Assembly (NCBI GenBank): GCA_015075275.1
Contig: JABTUU010000001.1
Span: forward strand, 620,001 to 684,000
Source: Anaerolineales bacterium
GTDB lineage: Bacteria > Chloroflexota > Anaerolineae > Anaerolineales > Villigracilaceae
Reading direction: 5' to 3'
DNA length: 64,000 nucleotides
Below are positions 9,156-19,175 of this stretch, in pieces. The notes under the pieces were generated by a model that was not told the origin of the DNA, made no database searches, and saw nothing but the letters and a program-made list of their open reading frames with translations. Numbering within the stretch: position 1 is the stretch's first letter; every line of letters starts with the position of its first letter. The translations under genes were made by a program, and so were the position numbers.

Positions 9156-11147
9156 ATGTTTTTTCCAAGAGAGATGACCGAAGTAGAGCTGATTATCCCG
9201 TCCAAAGATCTTGTAACGGTGACAAAGGCGTTAAGCGGGCGCGGAGTTTTCCATCAGGTGGACAGCGCTTACCTCGGGATCGAAAGCCTAGGACCGAACG
9301 CTTGGCAGGAGAAGGCGGCGAACTATTCCGCGCTTGAACGCCGCATTCAAGCGACGATGCACACGCTAGGGCTTGAAGAACAACAGCGAAGCGCATCAGA
9401 CTTTGACACGATCATTGACCTCGGCGCCGCCCACGCGGATATAGATCGTATCGAGGGAGAGGTGAAAGAGGTTGGCGAACGATTGCTTGCTGAGAAGAAG
9501 CGGATGGAATTGCTTGAGAGCCAGTTGCGGCAGATCGAGCCGATTTCAGACGTTAATGTTGAAGTGGGCGCGTTGAGCAAGTCGGAACATTTATATTCTA
9601 TTTTGGGCGTGATGCCTGCCGCGCAGATGAGCCGTCTTGAAACGAGCCTTGCGCGTGTGCCGCATGTCTTCTTCACGTTAAAGGAAGATTCGCAAAAGCC
9701 GGTAGTTTGGCTGCTTGGTCCGCGCAGCGCGTACGACGTTCTCGACCGTGCGGCGAAAAGCGCTTACCTTAACCCGCTTGCTCTGCCGGAAGAATTTATC
9801 GGAACGCCGGAAGAGATCGCGGCAAAGACGCGCAAGGCTATCGAAACTTCGAAGCAAGCGATTTTTGGATTAGAAGCGCAGTTGAAAAAATTGGGCGACG
9901 CGCATAACGCCGAATTGCAGAAACTGTGGTGGGATGTCCACGTCAGCCGTTTGATGGCAGACGCGATCGCCCGCTTCGGGCAGTTACGCCACACATATGT
10001 AGTCGTAGGTTGGGTTCCGACCGCGGAATTGCAAGCGTTGACCGAACGGCTTAAAGCCGCTTCAAAAGAAATTCTGATCGAGACCATGCCGACAGAGCGC
10101 ACTGTGCACAGCGCGAACGTTCCGGTCGCGTTGACGAATAATAAATGGCTGAAGCCTATTCAAGAATTGATCACGACGTATGGGCGTCCGGGCTACGGCG
10201 AACTCGATCCGACCTTTATGGTAATGTTGACTTTCCCGATCCTGTATGGCGCGATGTTTGGCGATTTGGGGCAAGGGCTTTTGATGATGCTCGTAGGCGC
10301 GCTGGCGCACAAGCGCATCTTTATGAAAGGTTTGCAAAGTATCGGCTTATTGCTCGTCTACTGCGGTTTCTTCGCTTCGGTGTTTGGCACGCTATATGGC
10401 AGCATCTTTGGGTTTGAAGGTCATCATATTCAAGAATATTTAGGCTTCCATTTTGAACCTCTTTGGATCAGCCCGGTCAACGATATTCTGACGATCTTGG
10501 GGCTTGCGATTGACGCTGGCATTGTTATTCTGCTGTTTAGCTACCTGTTGAGCCTATTCAATGCGGCGCGCGCGAAAGATTGGGCGCACTTCTGGTTTGG
10601 TCATACCGGCGTTGTCGCAATCGGCTTCTACTTGTGTTTCTTGACCATCCTCAACAGCCTGCTGGGCTCCACGCCTATCGCGCCGAAACTTGCCGCAGCC
10701 ATCAGCCGGCTTCCGCTTCCATTCGGCATTCTCACGCCCATCTTCGCCATCGGCGTGATGCTTAACGGTCTATTTCGCAATATCGTGGAAGGGCATCGTC
10801 CTTTGTTGGATGGCGGCGCGATGTTCTTCGTTCAGGCGTTCATGGATCTATTTGAAGGCGCGATTAGCATGCTTTCCAACACGTTGTCTTTTGTGCGTGT
10901 GGGCGCGTTCGCGGTGGCGCACGGCGGCTTGAGTTTGGCGATCTTCTCGTTGGCTGGCACAGAGCCGACGATCGGGTTCTGGATCACCATTATTATCGGA
11001 AATATTTTCATTACCGGCTTTGAGGGCTTGATCGTATACATCCAGACGATGCGTTTGCACTACTACGAAATTTTGGGCAAGTTCTTCCATGGCGGAGGCA
11101 TGCGCTTCGAGCCATTGCGGCTGAACCCCTCTCAAGAGGAGGCGTGA
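9156..11147 (+). CDS. ntpI: V/A-type ATPase subunit I (membrane stator, a subunit)
   Basis: The stator membrane subunit that forms the ion half-channels against the c-ring (663 residues, normal length). The N-terminal 340 residues are a soluble alpha/beta and coiled-coil arm; about seven or eight membrane helices follow from FPILYGAMFGDLGQGL onward. The conserved GDLGQG loop, the LSNTLSFVRVGAFAVAHGG segment with its essential arginine, and the terminal LHYYEILGKFFHGGG motif are all hallmarks of this family. ATG 9156 follows a GGAGAT site. It ends 86 bp before subunit K. Confidence 0.95.
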   Translation: MFFPREMTEVELIIPSKDLVTVTKALSGRGVFHQVDSAYLGIESLGPNAWQEKAANYSALERRIQATMHTLGLEEQQRSASDFDTIIDLGAAHADIDRIEGEVKEVGERLLAEKKRMELLESQLRQIEPISDVNVEVGALSKSEHLYSILGVMPAAQMSRLETSLARVPHVFFTLKEDSQKPVVWLLGPRSAYDVLDRAAKSAYLNPLALPEEFIGTPEEIAAKTRKAIETSKQAIFGLEAQLKKLGDAHNAELQKLWWDVHVSRLMADAIARFGQLRHTYVVVGWVPTAELQALTERLKAASKEILIETMPTERTVHSANVPVALTNNKWLKPIQELITTYGRPGYGELDPTFMVMLTFPILYGAMFGDLGQGLLMMLVGALAHKRIFMKGLQSIGLLLVYCGFFASVFGTLYGSIFGFEGHHIQEYLGFHFEPLWISPVNDILTILGLAIDAGIVILLFSYLLSLFNAARAKDWAHFWFGHTGVVAIGFYLCFLTILNSLLGSTPIAPKLAAAISRLPLPFGILTPIFAIGVMLNGLFRNIVEGHRPLLDGGAMFFVQAFMDLFEGAISMLSNTLSFVRVGAFAVAHGGLSLAIFSLAGTEPTIGFWITIIIGNIFITGFEGLIVYIQTMRLHYYEILGKFFHGGGMRFEPLRLNPSQEEA

Positions 11148-11230
11148 GCCGGAGAGAAGCAATTACAACATTATAGAGAACGCGCACGAAGATTGAATAC
11201 TATAAAAATGTTACATTCATAAGGAGATAA

Positions 11231-11665
<435 letters not shown>

Positions 11666-11682
11666 GGCGTAAGGAAATTTGC

Positions 11683-11988
11683 ATGAAGGTTCTGGTAATC
11701 GGTCACCCTGATGCGGTGCTGGGATTCTCGCTGGCGGGTGTTGGCGGCAGAGTCGCTGCGACCGCCGACGAAGTGAATCAAGCCTTGGACGAGGCGCAAT
11801 CTGCCAAAGATGTGGGCATCGTTCTTGTGACGCAAGATGTGGCTGAGTTGATCCCGGCGCGTATGGAACACCTTAAACTACGCAGCACAATTCCGCTGGT
11901 AGTGGAGATTCCCTCGCGCGGCGGCGTTCCAGAGGGCCAGGCTTCGCTTGGCGACATCGTGCTTCGTGCAATTGGCATCAAGTTATGA
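11683..11988 (+). CDS. ntpF: V/A-type ATPase subunit F
   Basis: Small Rossmann-like rotor subunit (101 residues) that binds subunit D in the central shaft. The family pattern is clear: MKVLVIGHPDAVLGFSLAGV at the start, IVLVTQDVAELIP in the middle and VVEIPSRGG near the end. ATG 11683 follows AAGGAAATTTGC. It lies between K and E in the operon. Confidence 0.92.
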   Translation: MKVLVIGHPDAVLGFSLAGVGGRVAATADEVNQALDEAQSAKDVGIVLVTQDVAELIPARMEHLKLRSTIPLVVEIPSRGGVPEGQASLGDIVLRAIGIKL

Positions 11989-12071
11989 CCTCGCGCTCCG
12001 TCAACGCCGCGTACGCTTTCGAGGAGGCGCGGCTGAACGGCGAGCGATACTAGAGATTGGATTGTCAAGAT

Positions 12072-12692
12072 ATGAAATCTGAAGCGGAAAATATTGAAAT
12101 GCTTGAAAGGGCGATCCTTACGGAAGCCCGCGAAGACGCTGAGCAGTTACAGGTAGAAGCCAAAGAAAAAGCCGAAACCGTTTATAAACGCGCGCAAGCG
12201 CAGGCGGCTGAAGAGCGGAAGGCGATTCTAGAACGCGCTCAGCAGGACGCTGAACGACTTCGCAGCCAGGCAATGGCGACGGCGCAATTGAAGGCGCGCT
12301 CTTCGCAGTTGGAACATCGCGAGAAACTGTTGGATGGCGTTTTTGAAGAAGCGAAAAAACAGCTTGGCGACGTTATAAAACGAGCCGACTATGAGAAAAT
12401 TGCGGCTTTATTGGCGCGAGAAGCGTTGTCGCAATTGCGCGTGGATAAGGCTGAAATTCGAGCCGACGCCGCGACGCAGGCGGCGCTCAAGAAAGGCGCG
12501 TTAGATGAGATTGCGAAAGACTTGAAAGGCGAATTTACGATCGCTGGCGGACTGACGGAAGGCTCTGGCGTGGTCGTAGAAGCGGCAAACGGCAAACTCC
12601 ACTATGACAACACGCTTGAGACGCGCTTACATCGCTTGCAAGGCGCGCTTCGCTCCTCGGTCTATAAAGTGTTGATGGGAGAATCGGCATGA
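12072..12692 (+). CDS. ntpE: V/A-type ATPase subunit E (peripheral stalk)
   Basis: Peripheral stalk subunit, about 206 residues. The N-terminal half is a long charged coiled coil (EAREDAEQLQVEAKEKAETV and onward) that would pair with the small G/H subunit. The C-terminal part is globular, with GGLTEGSGVVVEAANGKLHYDNT matching the family's end domain. ATG 12072 is chosen; an in-frame TTG at 12057 would add five residues, and neither has a strong ribosome site. It overlaps the start of the A subunit gene by four bases. Confidence 0.85.
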   Translation: MKSEAENIEMLERAILTEAREDAEQLQVEAKEKAETVYKRAQAQAAEERKAILERAQQDAERLRSQAMATAQLKARSSQLEHREKLLDGVFEEAKKQLGDVIKRADYEKIAALLAREALSQLRVDKAEIRADAATQAALKKGALDEIAKDLKGEFTIAGGLTEGSGVVVEAANGKLHYDNTLETRLHRLQGALRSSVYKVLMGESA

Positions 12693-14454
12693 GTAACGAA
12701 GTAGGAAAAATTATCTGGATCAGCGGACCCGTTGTCCGCGCCCGCGGTTCGCGCAATGTCGGCATGTTGGAACTTGTCGAGGTGGGCGCTGAACGGCTTG
12801 TGGGCGAGGTCATCGGTCTCAATGGCGACCAGATGACCGTGCAAGTGTATGAAGAGACAGCGGGCATGCAGCCCGGCGCGCCGATTTACGGCACCGGCTT
12901 GCCGCTCTCTGTTGAATTAGGACCAGGCTTGCTCCAATCTATTTACGACGGCGTGCAGCGCCCGTTGCCTTTAATCGAGCAAGCGGAAGGTTCGTTTATC
13001 ACTCGCGGCGCGCGATTTGATTCAATTAGCCGCGAGAAGAAATGGTCCTTTACGCCGAAAGCCAACGTGGGCGATGCCGTGAAAGGCGGAGCCGTCCTCG
13101 GCGTAGTTATGGAGACGGACACCTTTGAGCATCGCGTCATGGTTCACCCTGACGATGCCGGCACGCTGACTTGGATCGCTTCGGCGGGCGAGTATACGAT
13201 CAACGATATAGTCGCCAAAATCAAGATAGGCAAAGAAGAGAAATCCGTCACCATGCTGCAGCGTTGGCCCGTTCGTCGGGCGCGCCCGTTTGTGGGTCGT
13301 CGCGGCGCGAACGTTCCGTTGATTACTGGTCAACGTATTTTGGATACCTTTTCCCGGTGGCAAAAGGCGGCGCGGCGGGCATCCCTGGTCCTTTTGGTTC
13401 CGGCAAAACCGTCACCCAGCATAGCATTGCTAAGTGGGCGGACGCCGATATTATCGTATATATCGGATGCGGCGAACGCGGCAACGAAATGACCGAAGTG
13501 TTGCAAGAGTTTCCGCACCTTGTAGACCCGCGTTCGAATCGCCCTTTGATGGAGCGCACTGTGCTGATTGCGAACACTTCGAACATGCCAGTGGCGGCGC
13601 GCGAAGCGAGCATTTACACCGGCATCACGATCGCCGAATACTATCGCGATATGGGCTACCATGTCGCGCTCATGGCGGATTCAACCTCTCGCTGGGCGGA
13701 AGCGCTGCGCGAAGTTTCGGGCCGCCTCGAAGAAATGCCCGCCGAGGAAGGTTACCCCGCTTACCTCGCCGGTCGTCTTGCGGAGTTTTACGAGCGCGCC
13801 GGCTTCGTGGACAATTTGAACGGCACGCAAGGATCGGTCTCCATTGTAGGCGCGGTTTCGCCTCCGGGCGGCGACTTCTCCGAGCCGGTTACGCAACATA
13901 CCAAACGTTATATTCGCTGCTTCTGGGCGCTGGATAAATCGCTTGCATCGGCGCGTCACTTCCCCGCCATTAACTGGTTAGATTCATACAGCGAATATAT
14001 CGAAGACGTTAGCGGCTGGTGGCGCGAGAAGGTCGGCAAAGACTGGCTGGAAATGCGCAACAAAGCGATGGAATTGTTAAGCGAAGAAGCGCGTCTTTCG
14101 CAGATCGTCAAACTGGTCGGACCGGACGCCTTGCCCTATACGGAACGCATGATCTTAGAGACAAGCCGTCTAATTCGCGAAGGCATTTTACAACAGAACG
14201 CTACCGACGCAGTAGACGCCTACTCTTCCATCGAAAAACAAATTCGCCTTTTGGAAATGGTGCTGTACTTCCATGAACGCGGCATGGCTGTCGTGCGCCG
14301 CGGCGCGCCGATCAACCTCATCCACGACCTGCCGGTCGTAGATACGATCATCCGCGCGAAATCATCTGTGACCAATGAAGAAATTCATAAACTCGATGAC
14401 ATCCAAAAAGCGATTGACGAGCAGATGAGTCAATTAGATGCGGAGTATAGATAA
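12689..14454 (+). CDS. ntpA: V/A-type ATPase catalytic subunit A, reading frame broken by one base
   Basis: Catalytic ATP-binding subunit of the V1 head. The reading runs from ATG 12689 to about 13352 in one frame and continues one frame back to the TAA at 14454; joined, it would be about 588 residues, the family's normal length. The first part has the beta-barrel and non-homologous region, the second the P-loop [18 protein letters not shown], and [13 protein letters not shown]. The shift falls in a TTTT run (13349-13352); one more T gives the expected RILDTFFPVAKGG. It is either an assembly error in a homopolymer or a real mutation. Since the enzyme cannot work without A and its neighbours are intact, an error seems more likely. 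Confidence 0.9.
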
Positions 14455-15881
14455 TGAGCGATGTAACAGTTTTAGGCGGTCAAGAAGTTGTCGGCGTTGG
14501 GCGCATCGAAGGACCGATCATGGTTGTCGAAGGCGCGTCAAACGTTAGTTACGACGAAGTAGTAGAAATCGAGGATTCGCGCGGCGATCTCCGTCGCGGA
14601 CGCGTGCTTGAGGTGGGCGAGGGCTTTGCCGTTGTGCAGGTATTTGCCGGCTCTACGGGTCTTTCGATTGACGGCACGCGCGTGCGCTTCCTTGGCAACA
14701 CGCTTCATATGCCCGTTGCCGAAGAAATGCTTGGACGCATCTTCGACGGTTTGGGCAACCCGATTGACGGCGGTCCTGAGCCGTTGACGGACGTCTATCG
14801 CGACGTAAACGGACAGCCGATTAACCCGACGGCGCGCATCTATCCGCGCGACTACATCCAGACCGGTATTTCCACGATTGACGGCGTGAATACGCTGTTG
14901 CGTGGGCAGAAACTGCCGTTATTCTCTGGAGCGGGTATGCCGCACGATCAACTCGCGGCGCAGATCGTGCGTCAGGCGACGCTTGGCAAGGTCGCTGGCG
15001 CGCCACATACCGAGGGCGAAGAATTTGCGATCGTGTTCGCAGCCATGGGCGTCAAAAACGACGTAGCGGATTATTTCCGACGCTCGTTCACCGAAAGCGG
15101 AGCGTTGACCCGCGTGGCAATGTTCTTGAATCTGGCGGACGATCCTCCAGTCGAGCGTATCGTCACCCCGCGCGCGGCGCTGACTTTGGCTGAGTACCTC
15201 GCGTACGACCTTGGAAAGCATGTGCTTGTGGTGCTGACCGATATGACCAACTACGGCGAAGCCCTGCGCCAAATCTCGAACGTGCGCGGCGAAGTGCCGA
15301 GTCGCAAAGGTTATCCTGGATATTTGTATTCCGATCTTGCGTCGTTGTACGAACGCACGGGACGCATCCGCACCAGCCAGGGTTCAATTACGCAGATTCC
15401 CATCCTCACCATGCCGAACGACGATATGACTCACCCGATGCCGGACCTCACGGGTTACATCACCGAAGGTCAGATCGTGCTAGGGCGCGAGTTGTATTAC
15501 GCGGGCATCTATCCGCCGGTAACCGTACTGCCCAGCCTTTCGCGCTTGATGAAAGACGGGATCGGCAAAGGGCGCACACGCGACGATCATCCGCGTTGGG
15601 GCGCGCAATTGTATGCGGGGTACGCCAAAACGCAAGATATCCGCGCGTTAGCGTCCGTGATTGGCGAGGAAGAGCTTTCAGAAGTAGATCAGCAATACTT
15701 GAAGTTTGGGCGCGCTTTTGAGCGCGAATTCGTCAACCAAGCGTTCACTGAGAACCGAACGATCGAGCGTACGTTAGAGATCGGCTGGAAACTCCTTTCT
15801 ATGCTGCCCAAGGGCGAGCTCACCCGCGTTACGCTGGACGAGATCTCGCAATACTATAAGGGTGACGATGCCACAAGTTAG
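14454..15881 (+). CDS. ntpB: V/A-type ATPase subunit B
   Basis: Non-catalytic nucleotide-site subunit of the V1 head, alternating with A (475 residues, normal length). It lacks a Walker A P-loop and has the B-type sequence [19 protein letters not shown] in its place. Other family stretches are [33 protein letters not shown] and [19 protein letters not shown]. The ATG shares one base with the A-subunit stop, and it overlaps the D start by 14 bases, so translation is tightly coupled. Confidence 0.96.
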   Translation: MSDVTVLGGQEVVGVGRIEGPIMVVEGASNVSYDEVVEIEDSRGDLRRGRVLEVGEGFAVVQVFAGSTGLSIDGTRVRFLGNTLHMPVAEEMLGRIFDGLGNPIDGGPEPLTDVYRDVNGQPINPTARIYPRDYIQTGISTIDGVNTLLRGQKLPLFSGAGMPHDQLAAQIVRQATLGKVAGAPHTEGEEFAIVFAAMGVKNDVADYFRRSFTESGALTRVAMFLNLADDPPVERIVTPRAALTLAEYLAYDLGKHVLVVLTDMTNYGEALRQISNVRGEVPSRKGYPGYLYSDLASLYERTGRIRTSQGSITQIPILTMPNDDMTHPMPDLTGYITEGQIVLGRELYYAGIYPPVTVLPSLSRLMKDGIGKGRTRDDHPRWGAQLYAGYAKTQDIRALASVIGEEELSEVDQQYLKFGRAFEREFVNQAFTENRTIERTLEIGWKLLSMLPKGELTRVTLDEISQYYKGDDATS

Positions 15882-16503
15882 CATTGCTCCAACTCGTACG
15901 AATCTGATTCGTCTAAAGAAGGAATTGCGCTTCGCGAAAGAGGGTTATGAAATCCTAGATCGCAAGCGCGAAGCTCTGACGGGCGAACTCGTCCGCGTGG
16001 CGAAAGAAGCGGACACGCTCCAAAAGGAAGTGTGGGCGTTGTTGCGAACGGCGTACGATGCGATGGAGAAGGCGCGCCTTGTGATGGGCTCCGATCATGT
16101 GGAGTGGGCGTCGCTCGCCGTCAATAAAACTGTAGACGTGCATTTGCGGTTGCGCGGTATTATGGGCGTAGCGATCCCGCAGATCGAATCGCGCGGCGAG
16201 CCGCCGAAGTTGCTCTATAGCCCCGCCGATACCGCTGCTTCGCTGGACGAAGCCAGCGAAGCGTTCCGCGAAGTGCTGATGAGAATCCCGCAGCTTTCAA
16301 TGCTTACTGCCGCGGTGTGGCGGCTTGCCAATGAATTGAAGAAGACACAACGCCGCGTGAATGCGCTCCAGCATATCTTTATTCCGCAATACCAACATCA
16401 AATTGACTTTATTGTCAGTTCGTTGGAGGAGCGTGAACGCGAAGAGACCTTCCGCCTAAAATGGTTAAAGACCAAGATGACGAAACAGGCGCAGGCGGCG
16501 TGA
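15868..16503 (+). CDS. ntpD: V/A-type ATPase subunit D (central rotor shaft)
   Basis: Central shaft subunit of the V1 motor, 211 residues. It opens with the family signature [21 protein letters not shown] and ends with a long C-terminal helix, both helices forming the antiparallel coiled-coil axle; [15 protein letters not shown] is the conserved C-terminal stretch. ATG 15868 is preferred over the in-frame GTG at 15862 because AAGGG lies seven bases before it. It is the last gene of the operon; a terminator follows within 50 bases. Confidence 0.93.
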   Translation: MPQVSIAPTRTNLIRLKKELRFAKEGYEILDRKREALTGELVRVAKEADTLQKEVWALLRTAYDAMEKARLVMGSDHVEWASLAVNKTVDVHLRLRGIMGVAIPQIESRGEPPKLLYSPADTAASLDEASEAFREVLMRIPQLSMLTAAVWRLANELKKTQRRVNALQHIFIPQYQHQIDFIVSSLEEREREETFRLKWLKTKMTKQAQAA

Positions 16504-16551
16504 ATAACGACCTCGATTAGAAAACGTTGCTCTGCGCTAACGCCAGACTGC

Positions 16552-16596
16552 AAAAAATGGGTTCTGACGGTATACTCGTCGGAGCCCATTTTTTTA
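16552..16596 (+). terminator. intrinsic terminator of the V/A-ATPase operon
   Basis: A long near-perfect stem (AAAAAATGGGTTCTGACG against CGTCGGAGCCCATTTTTTT, with two G-T pairs) closes a short TATACT loop and ends in a T run. It lies about 50 bases after the D subunit stop. Confidence 0.85.
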
Positions 16597-16602
16597 TTAG
16601 AC

Positions 16603-16765
16603 CTCTTGCAAAAGTCATGATTTGAGTTCCAGGTTGAAAATGGCTGCAATCAAATTGAAACGCAAACCAAAGCGCCGCTGATTGCGCGTTCACCAAGATC
16701 CGGGGAAGATTTCAATTTGACATGATGTTCTCGATCACAATGCGTTTCTGGATAACTTGCGATTG
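16603..16765 (-). pseudogene. 3' remnant of an IS5-family type transposase
   Basis: Read on the minus strand across frameshifts, the fragment gives RIVIENIM, LK, RILGER and RRFGLRFNLIAAIFNLEL, the C-terminal pattern of IS5-type DDE transposases (a VIEHVI..LK..RIL..RY..RRRFGLRFNLIAG consensus remembered, not searched). At least one frame change and a stop interrupt it. The left boundary lies next to the ATPase terminator, and the rest of the element is missing. The adjacent AGACCTCTTGCAAAAGTC could be a surviving terminal repeat. It abuts the decayed murE, whose 5' end it may have replaced. Confidence 0.55.
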
Positions 16766-16869
16766 GCGGTCTTTGTGCCGCGCTCAAGGAACGGACGGCC
16801 GCATCTGGCTATTCGATGCAGACGCGATCCAGCCGGCTAAAAATCCGCGGTTTCTGCGACCCTGGAGCG

Positions 16870-18570
16870 ACTTTGAAAGATGTTGCGGAGCAAGTTGGCG
16901 ATCGGTCCCTTACATCCTGGCTTGCGAATGCGCGCGCTGTAATGCTGTTTTGTCTTTTTGGTCGTGGATCAGCCGCCGCACAATTTTACCGGCAGCCGGC
17001 GCGACGCTTTGACCGTGATCGGCGTGACCGGCACATTTTCGACGGCAAGACGACGACGACCAGCACATAACCTTGATGTCGCATGCCAATCTCATCTATT
17101 CACGCCAGCCATCAAAGTCATCAGTAACTGGTCCGCTCGCTTGAGCGTATGGCCTCGACAAAGTCAACGCGGTTGCCATCATTTGGGACGAAGCGCTGGA
17201 CACCGGCTTCGTTTGACGTCTTCATCCAGGTTTTGTACCCGACGCGCACGATTATGGCACACAATGCAAGAGGTCTATCTGGCGAAGATATATCGAGAAA
17301 TCCCAAACCGTTTCAACGGCCAGCCAATGCTGACGAAACGCACATCCCATGCGCATGGGAAAGCAACATCGCGTGGACGCGTGTATATCGAGTTCGATCG
17401 CATCGGCGCGTCGTCACGAATATGTTGCGCACTTGGCGATGTCCCTTGGATCAGCATGGCTCGTATGAAAACGTGGATCGCCGCGCGGCAAAGGCGCGAC
17501 TCTGATCGTGATCGGCGTGGAAAACGGATGGAAAACGCACTGGCAATCTAATTTATAAAATTCTGTTGGCTGAACCATAACGCGAATGACGATCAACGCT
17601 CTTATTGAATCTCGCTGACAAAACGTTATTTCACGCCCGACGCGCATGAATTCAATTATGGCGCAAATGGTTGAACGCGGATGCGAAAATCCGCGCGGTG
17701 GAGGTGAGACACTTGCCGTCGGGAATCCATTTCACGGCAAAGAGCAAAGACTTCGAGATTCCCGTCTTGTGCAAATTGGTCGGCGGATACAACGTATCCA
17801 ATTGCCTCGCCGCGTTGACCGCGACAATTTACGGCTTGGGAATCCAACCCGAAACCGCCGCGCAGGGAATCGCCTCGCTGGAAAACGAGGCAATCCGGGT
17901 CGCCAGCGCAAGTTCGCGCGGAACGGATTGATATGGGACAAGACTTCTTTGCTATTGTAGATTTTGCGCATACGCCGAATGCGTTGGCTGCGGCAATCTG
18001 GCTCAAAGTCGCGCCTGAGGAAATTGCCTGCCAAGGAATTCCGGCGAAGGATGGAACTGAGATAGGGGCAAGACTTCGCGCTTTTAGCATACGCCCAATG
18101 CGTTGAAGTCTGCGCTTGAGGCTTCGCAATATGCCGTGTTACGGTTCTGCCGGGTTGCGCGATAAAATCGCGGTTTTCGGATGGCATGGCGGAGATCGGC
18201 GCGGAATTGGCGGATGTGTGCATCCTCACTGCGGAAGATCCGCGCACCGAATCGCTGGATGGAATTCTCGCGGAGATGGCGGCGGGCGCTGGAATCTAAA
18301 GGCGGACGCGAGAACGAAAGTTTTTGGCGCATCCCCGACCGGGGCGAAGCGATCCGTTTTGCAGTGCGATTAGCGCGCGCGGGCGATGTTGTTATCGCCT
18401 GCGGTAAAGGACACGAACAGTCGCTATGCTTTGGAGCGAAGGAATTTGCATGGGATGAACGCGCCGCTGTTCGAACGGCGTTAAGCGAACGGCTGGGCAT
18501 CGCTGGGACGGATATGCCTTATTTACCTACGCAAGATAAAAGAGAGGCAGAATGGCTGACCTTGATATAA
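16870..18570 (+). pseudogene. murE: decayed murE-like UDP-N-acetylmuramyl-tripeptide synthetase gene
   Basis: Pieces of a Mur ligase appear in the right order in all three plus frames: LTVIGVTGT then DGKTTT (near 17005-17060, the ATP P-loop), KVNAV then DEALDTGF (17160-17210), QHRVDA and RRVVTN (17360-17420), QHGSYENVDRRAAKARL (17450-17505), KLVGGYNVSNCLAALTATI (17770-17830), GQDFFAIVDFAHTPNAL (17937-17990), AELADVCILTAEDPRTES (18200-18255) and CGKGHEQSLCFGAKEFAWD (18400-18460). More than six frame changes separate them, so no full product can be made. The GQDF..HTPNAL segment occurs again in a diverged form near 18060-18110, so the locus looks like a mosaic of two copies. Residues are well kept between indels. 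The 5' boundary is uncertain. The last frame overlaps the GNAT gene start by 19 bases. Confidence 0.8.
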
Positions 18571-19160
18571 AGCCGGTCACGTTGACTGGCAATTATGCGC
18601 GCTTGGAACCGTTAACGCTGGAACATACCGAGGCGTTGGCGCAGATCGGCATTGGCTGTGATTTCTGGGATTTCATGGTATATGGGAAGATGGAAAGCGT
18701 CGAAGATATGCGTAATTGGGTAAAGAGCATCTTGGCACGCGCCGAGCGCGGAACCGACCTGCCGTTTGTCGCGATCCAGCTTGCATCGGGGCGCGTGGCT
18801 GGGGCAACGCGTTACCTGAATATCATGGCGCATGATCGCGGGCTGGAAGTGGGCGGCACATGGTATGGACTCGAATTTCAACGGACGGCGCTCAATACGG
18901 AATGTAAATATCTGTTGTTGCAGCACGCCTTTGAAACGCTCGGCGCGGTGCGCGTACAGTTGAAGACCGATTCGCGCAACATACGTTCGCAACATGCTAT
19001 CGAACGTATTGGCGCGCAGAAGGAAGGCGTGTTGCGCAATCACATGATCCTGCCGAATGGCTACATCCGCGATTCAGTGTTTTATTCGATCCTCGATTCG
19101 GAGTGGCTGGATGCGAAGAAGCGGCTGGAAGAAATGATGGCAAAACATGTGGACAAGTGA
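18552..19160 (+). CDS. GNAT family N-acetyltransferase (RimJ/RimL-like)
   Basis: A 202-residue acetyl-CoA-dependent N-acetyltransferase. The order of elements fits the RimJ/RimL group: GNYARLEPLTLEHTEAL at the start, a central beta strand AGATRYLNI, the acetyl-CoA region with TECKYLLLQHAFETLGAVRVQLKT, then SQHAIERIGAQKEGVLRNHM. In this group the substrate may be a ribosomal protein N-terminus or a small amine; the sequence does not decide. ATG 18552 follows AGAGAGGCAGA. The gene overlaps the end of the murE remnant, so it was probably once cotranscribed with it. Its 3' end faces zwf with 15 bp between. Confidence 0.88.
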   Translation: MADLDIKPVTLTGNYARLEPLTLEHTEALAQIGIGCDFWDFMVYGKMESVEDMRNWVKSILARAERGTDLPFVAIQLASGRVAGATRYLNIMAHDRGLEVGGTWYGLEFQRTALNTECKYLLLQHAFETLGAVRVQLKTDSRNIRSQHAIERIGAQKEGVLRNHMILPNGYIRDSVFYSILDSEWLDAKKRLEEMMAKHVDK

Positions 19161-19175
19161 AGACGATCGTTCGCG

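Noticed and set aside
13340-13365. programmed -1 frameshift in the ATPase A subunit gene
   Set aside because: The site ACC TTT TCC does not give good re-pairing in both tRNA positions and no downstream stimulator stem is obvious; a missing T in a homopolymer is simpler.
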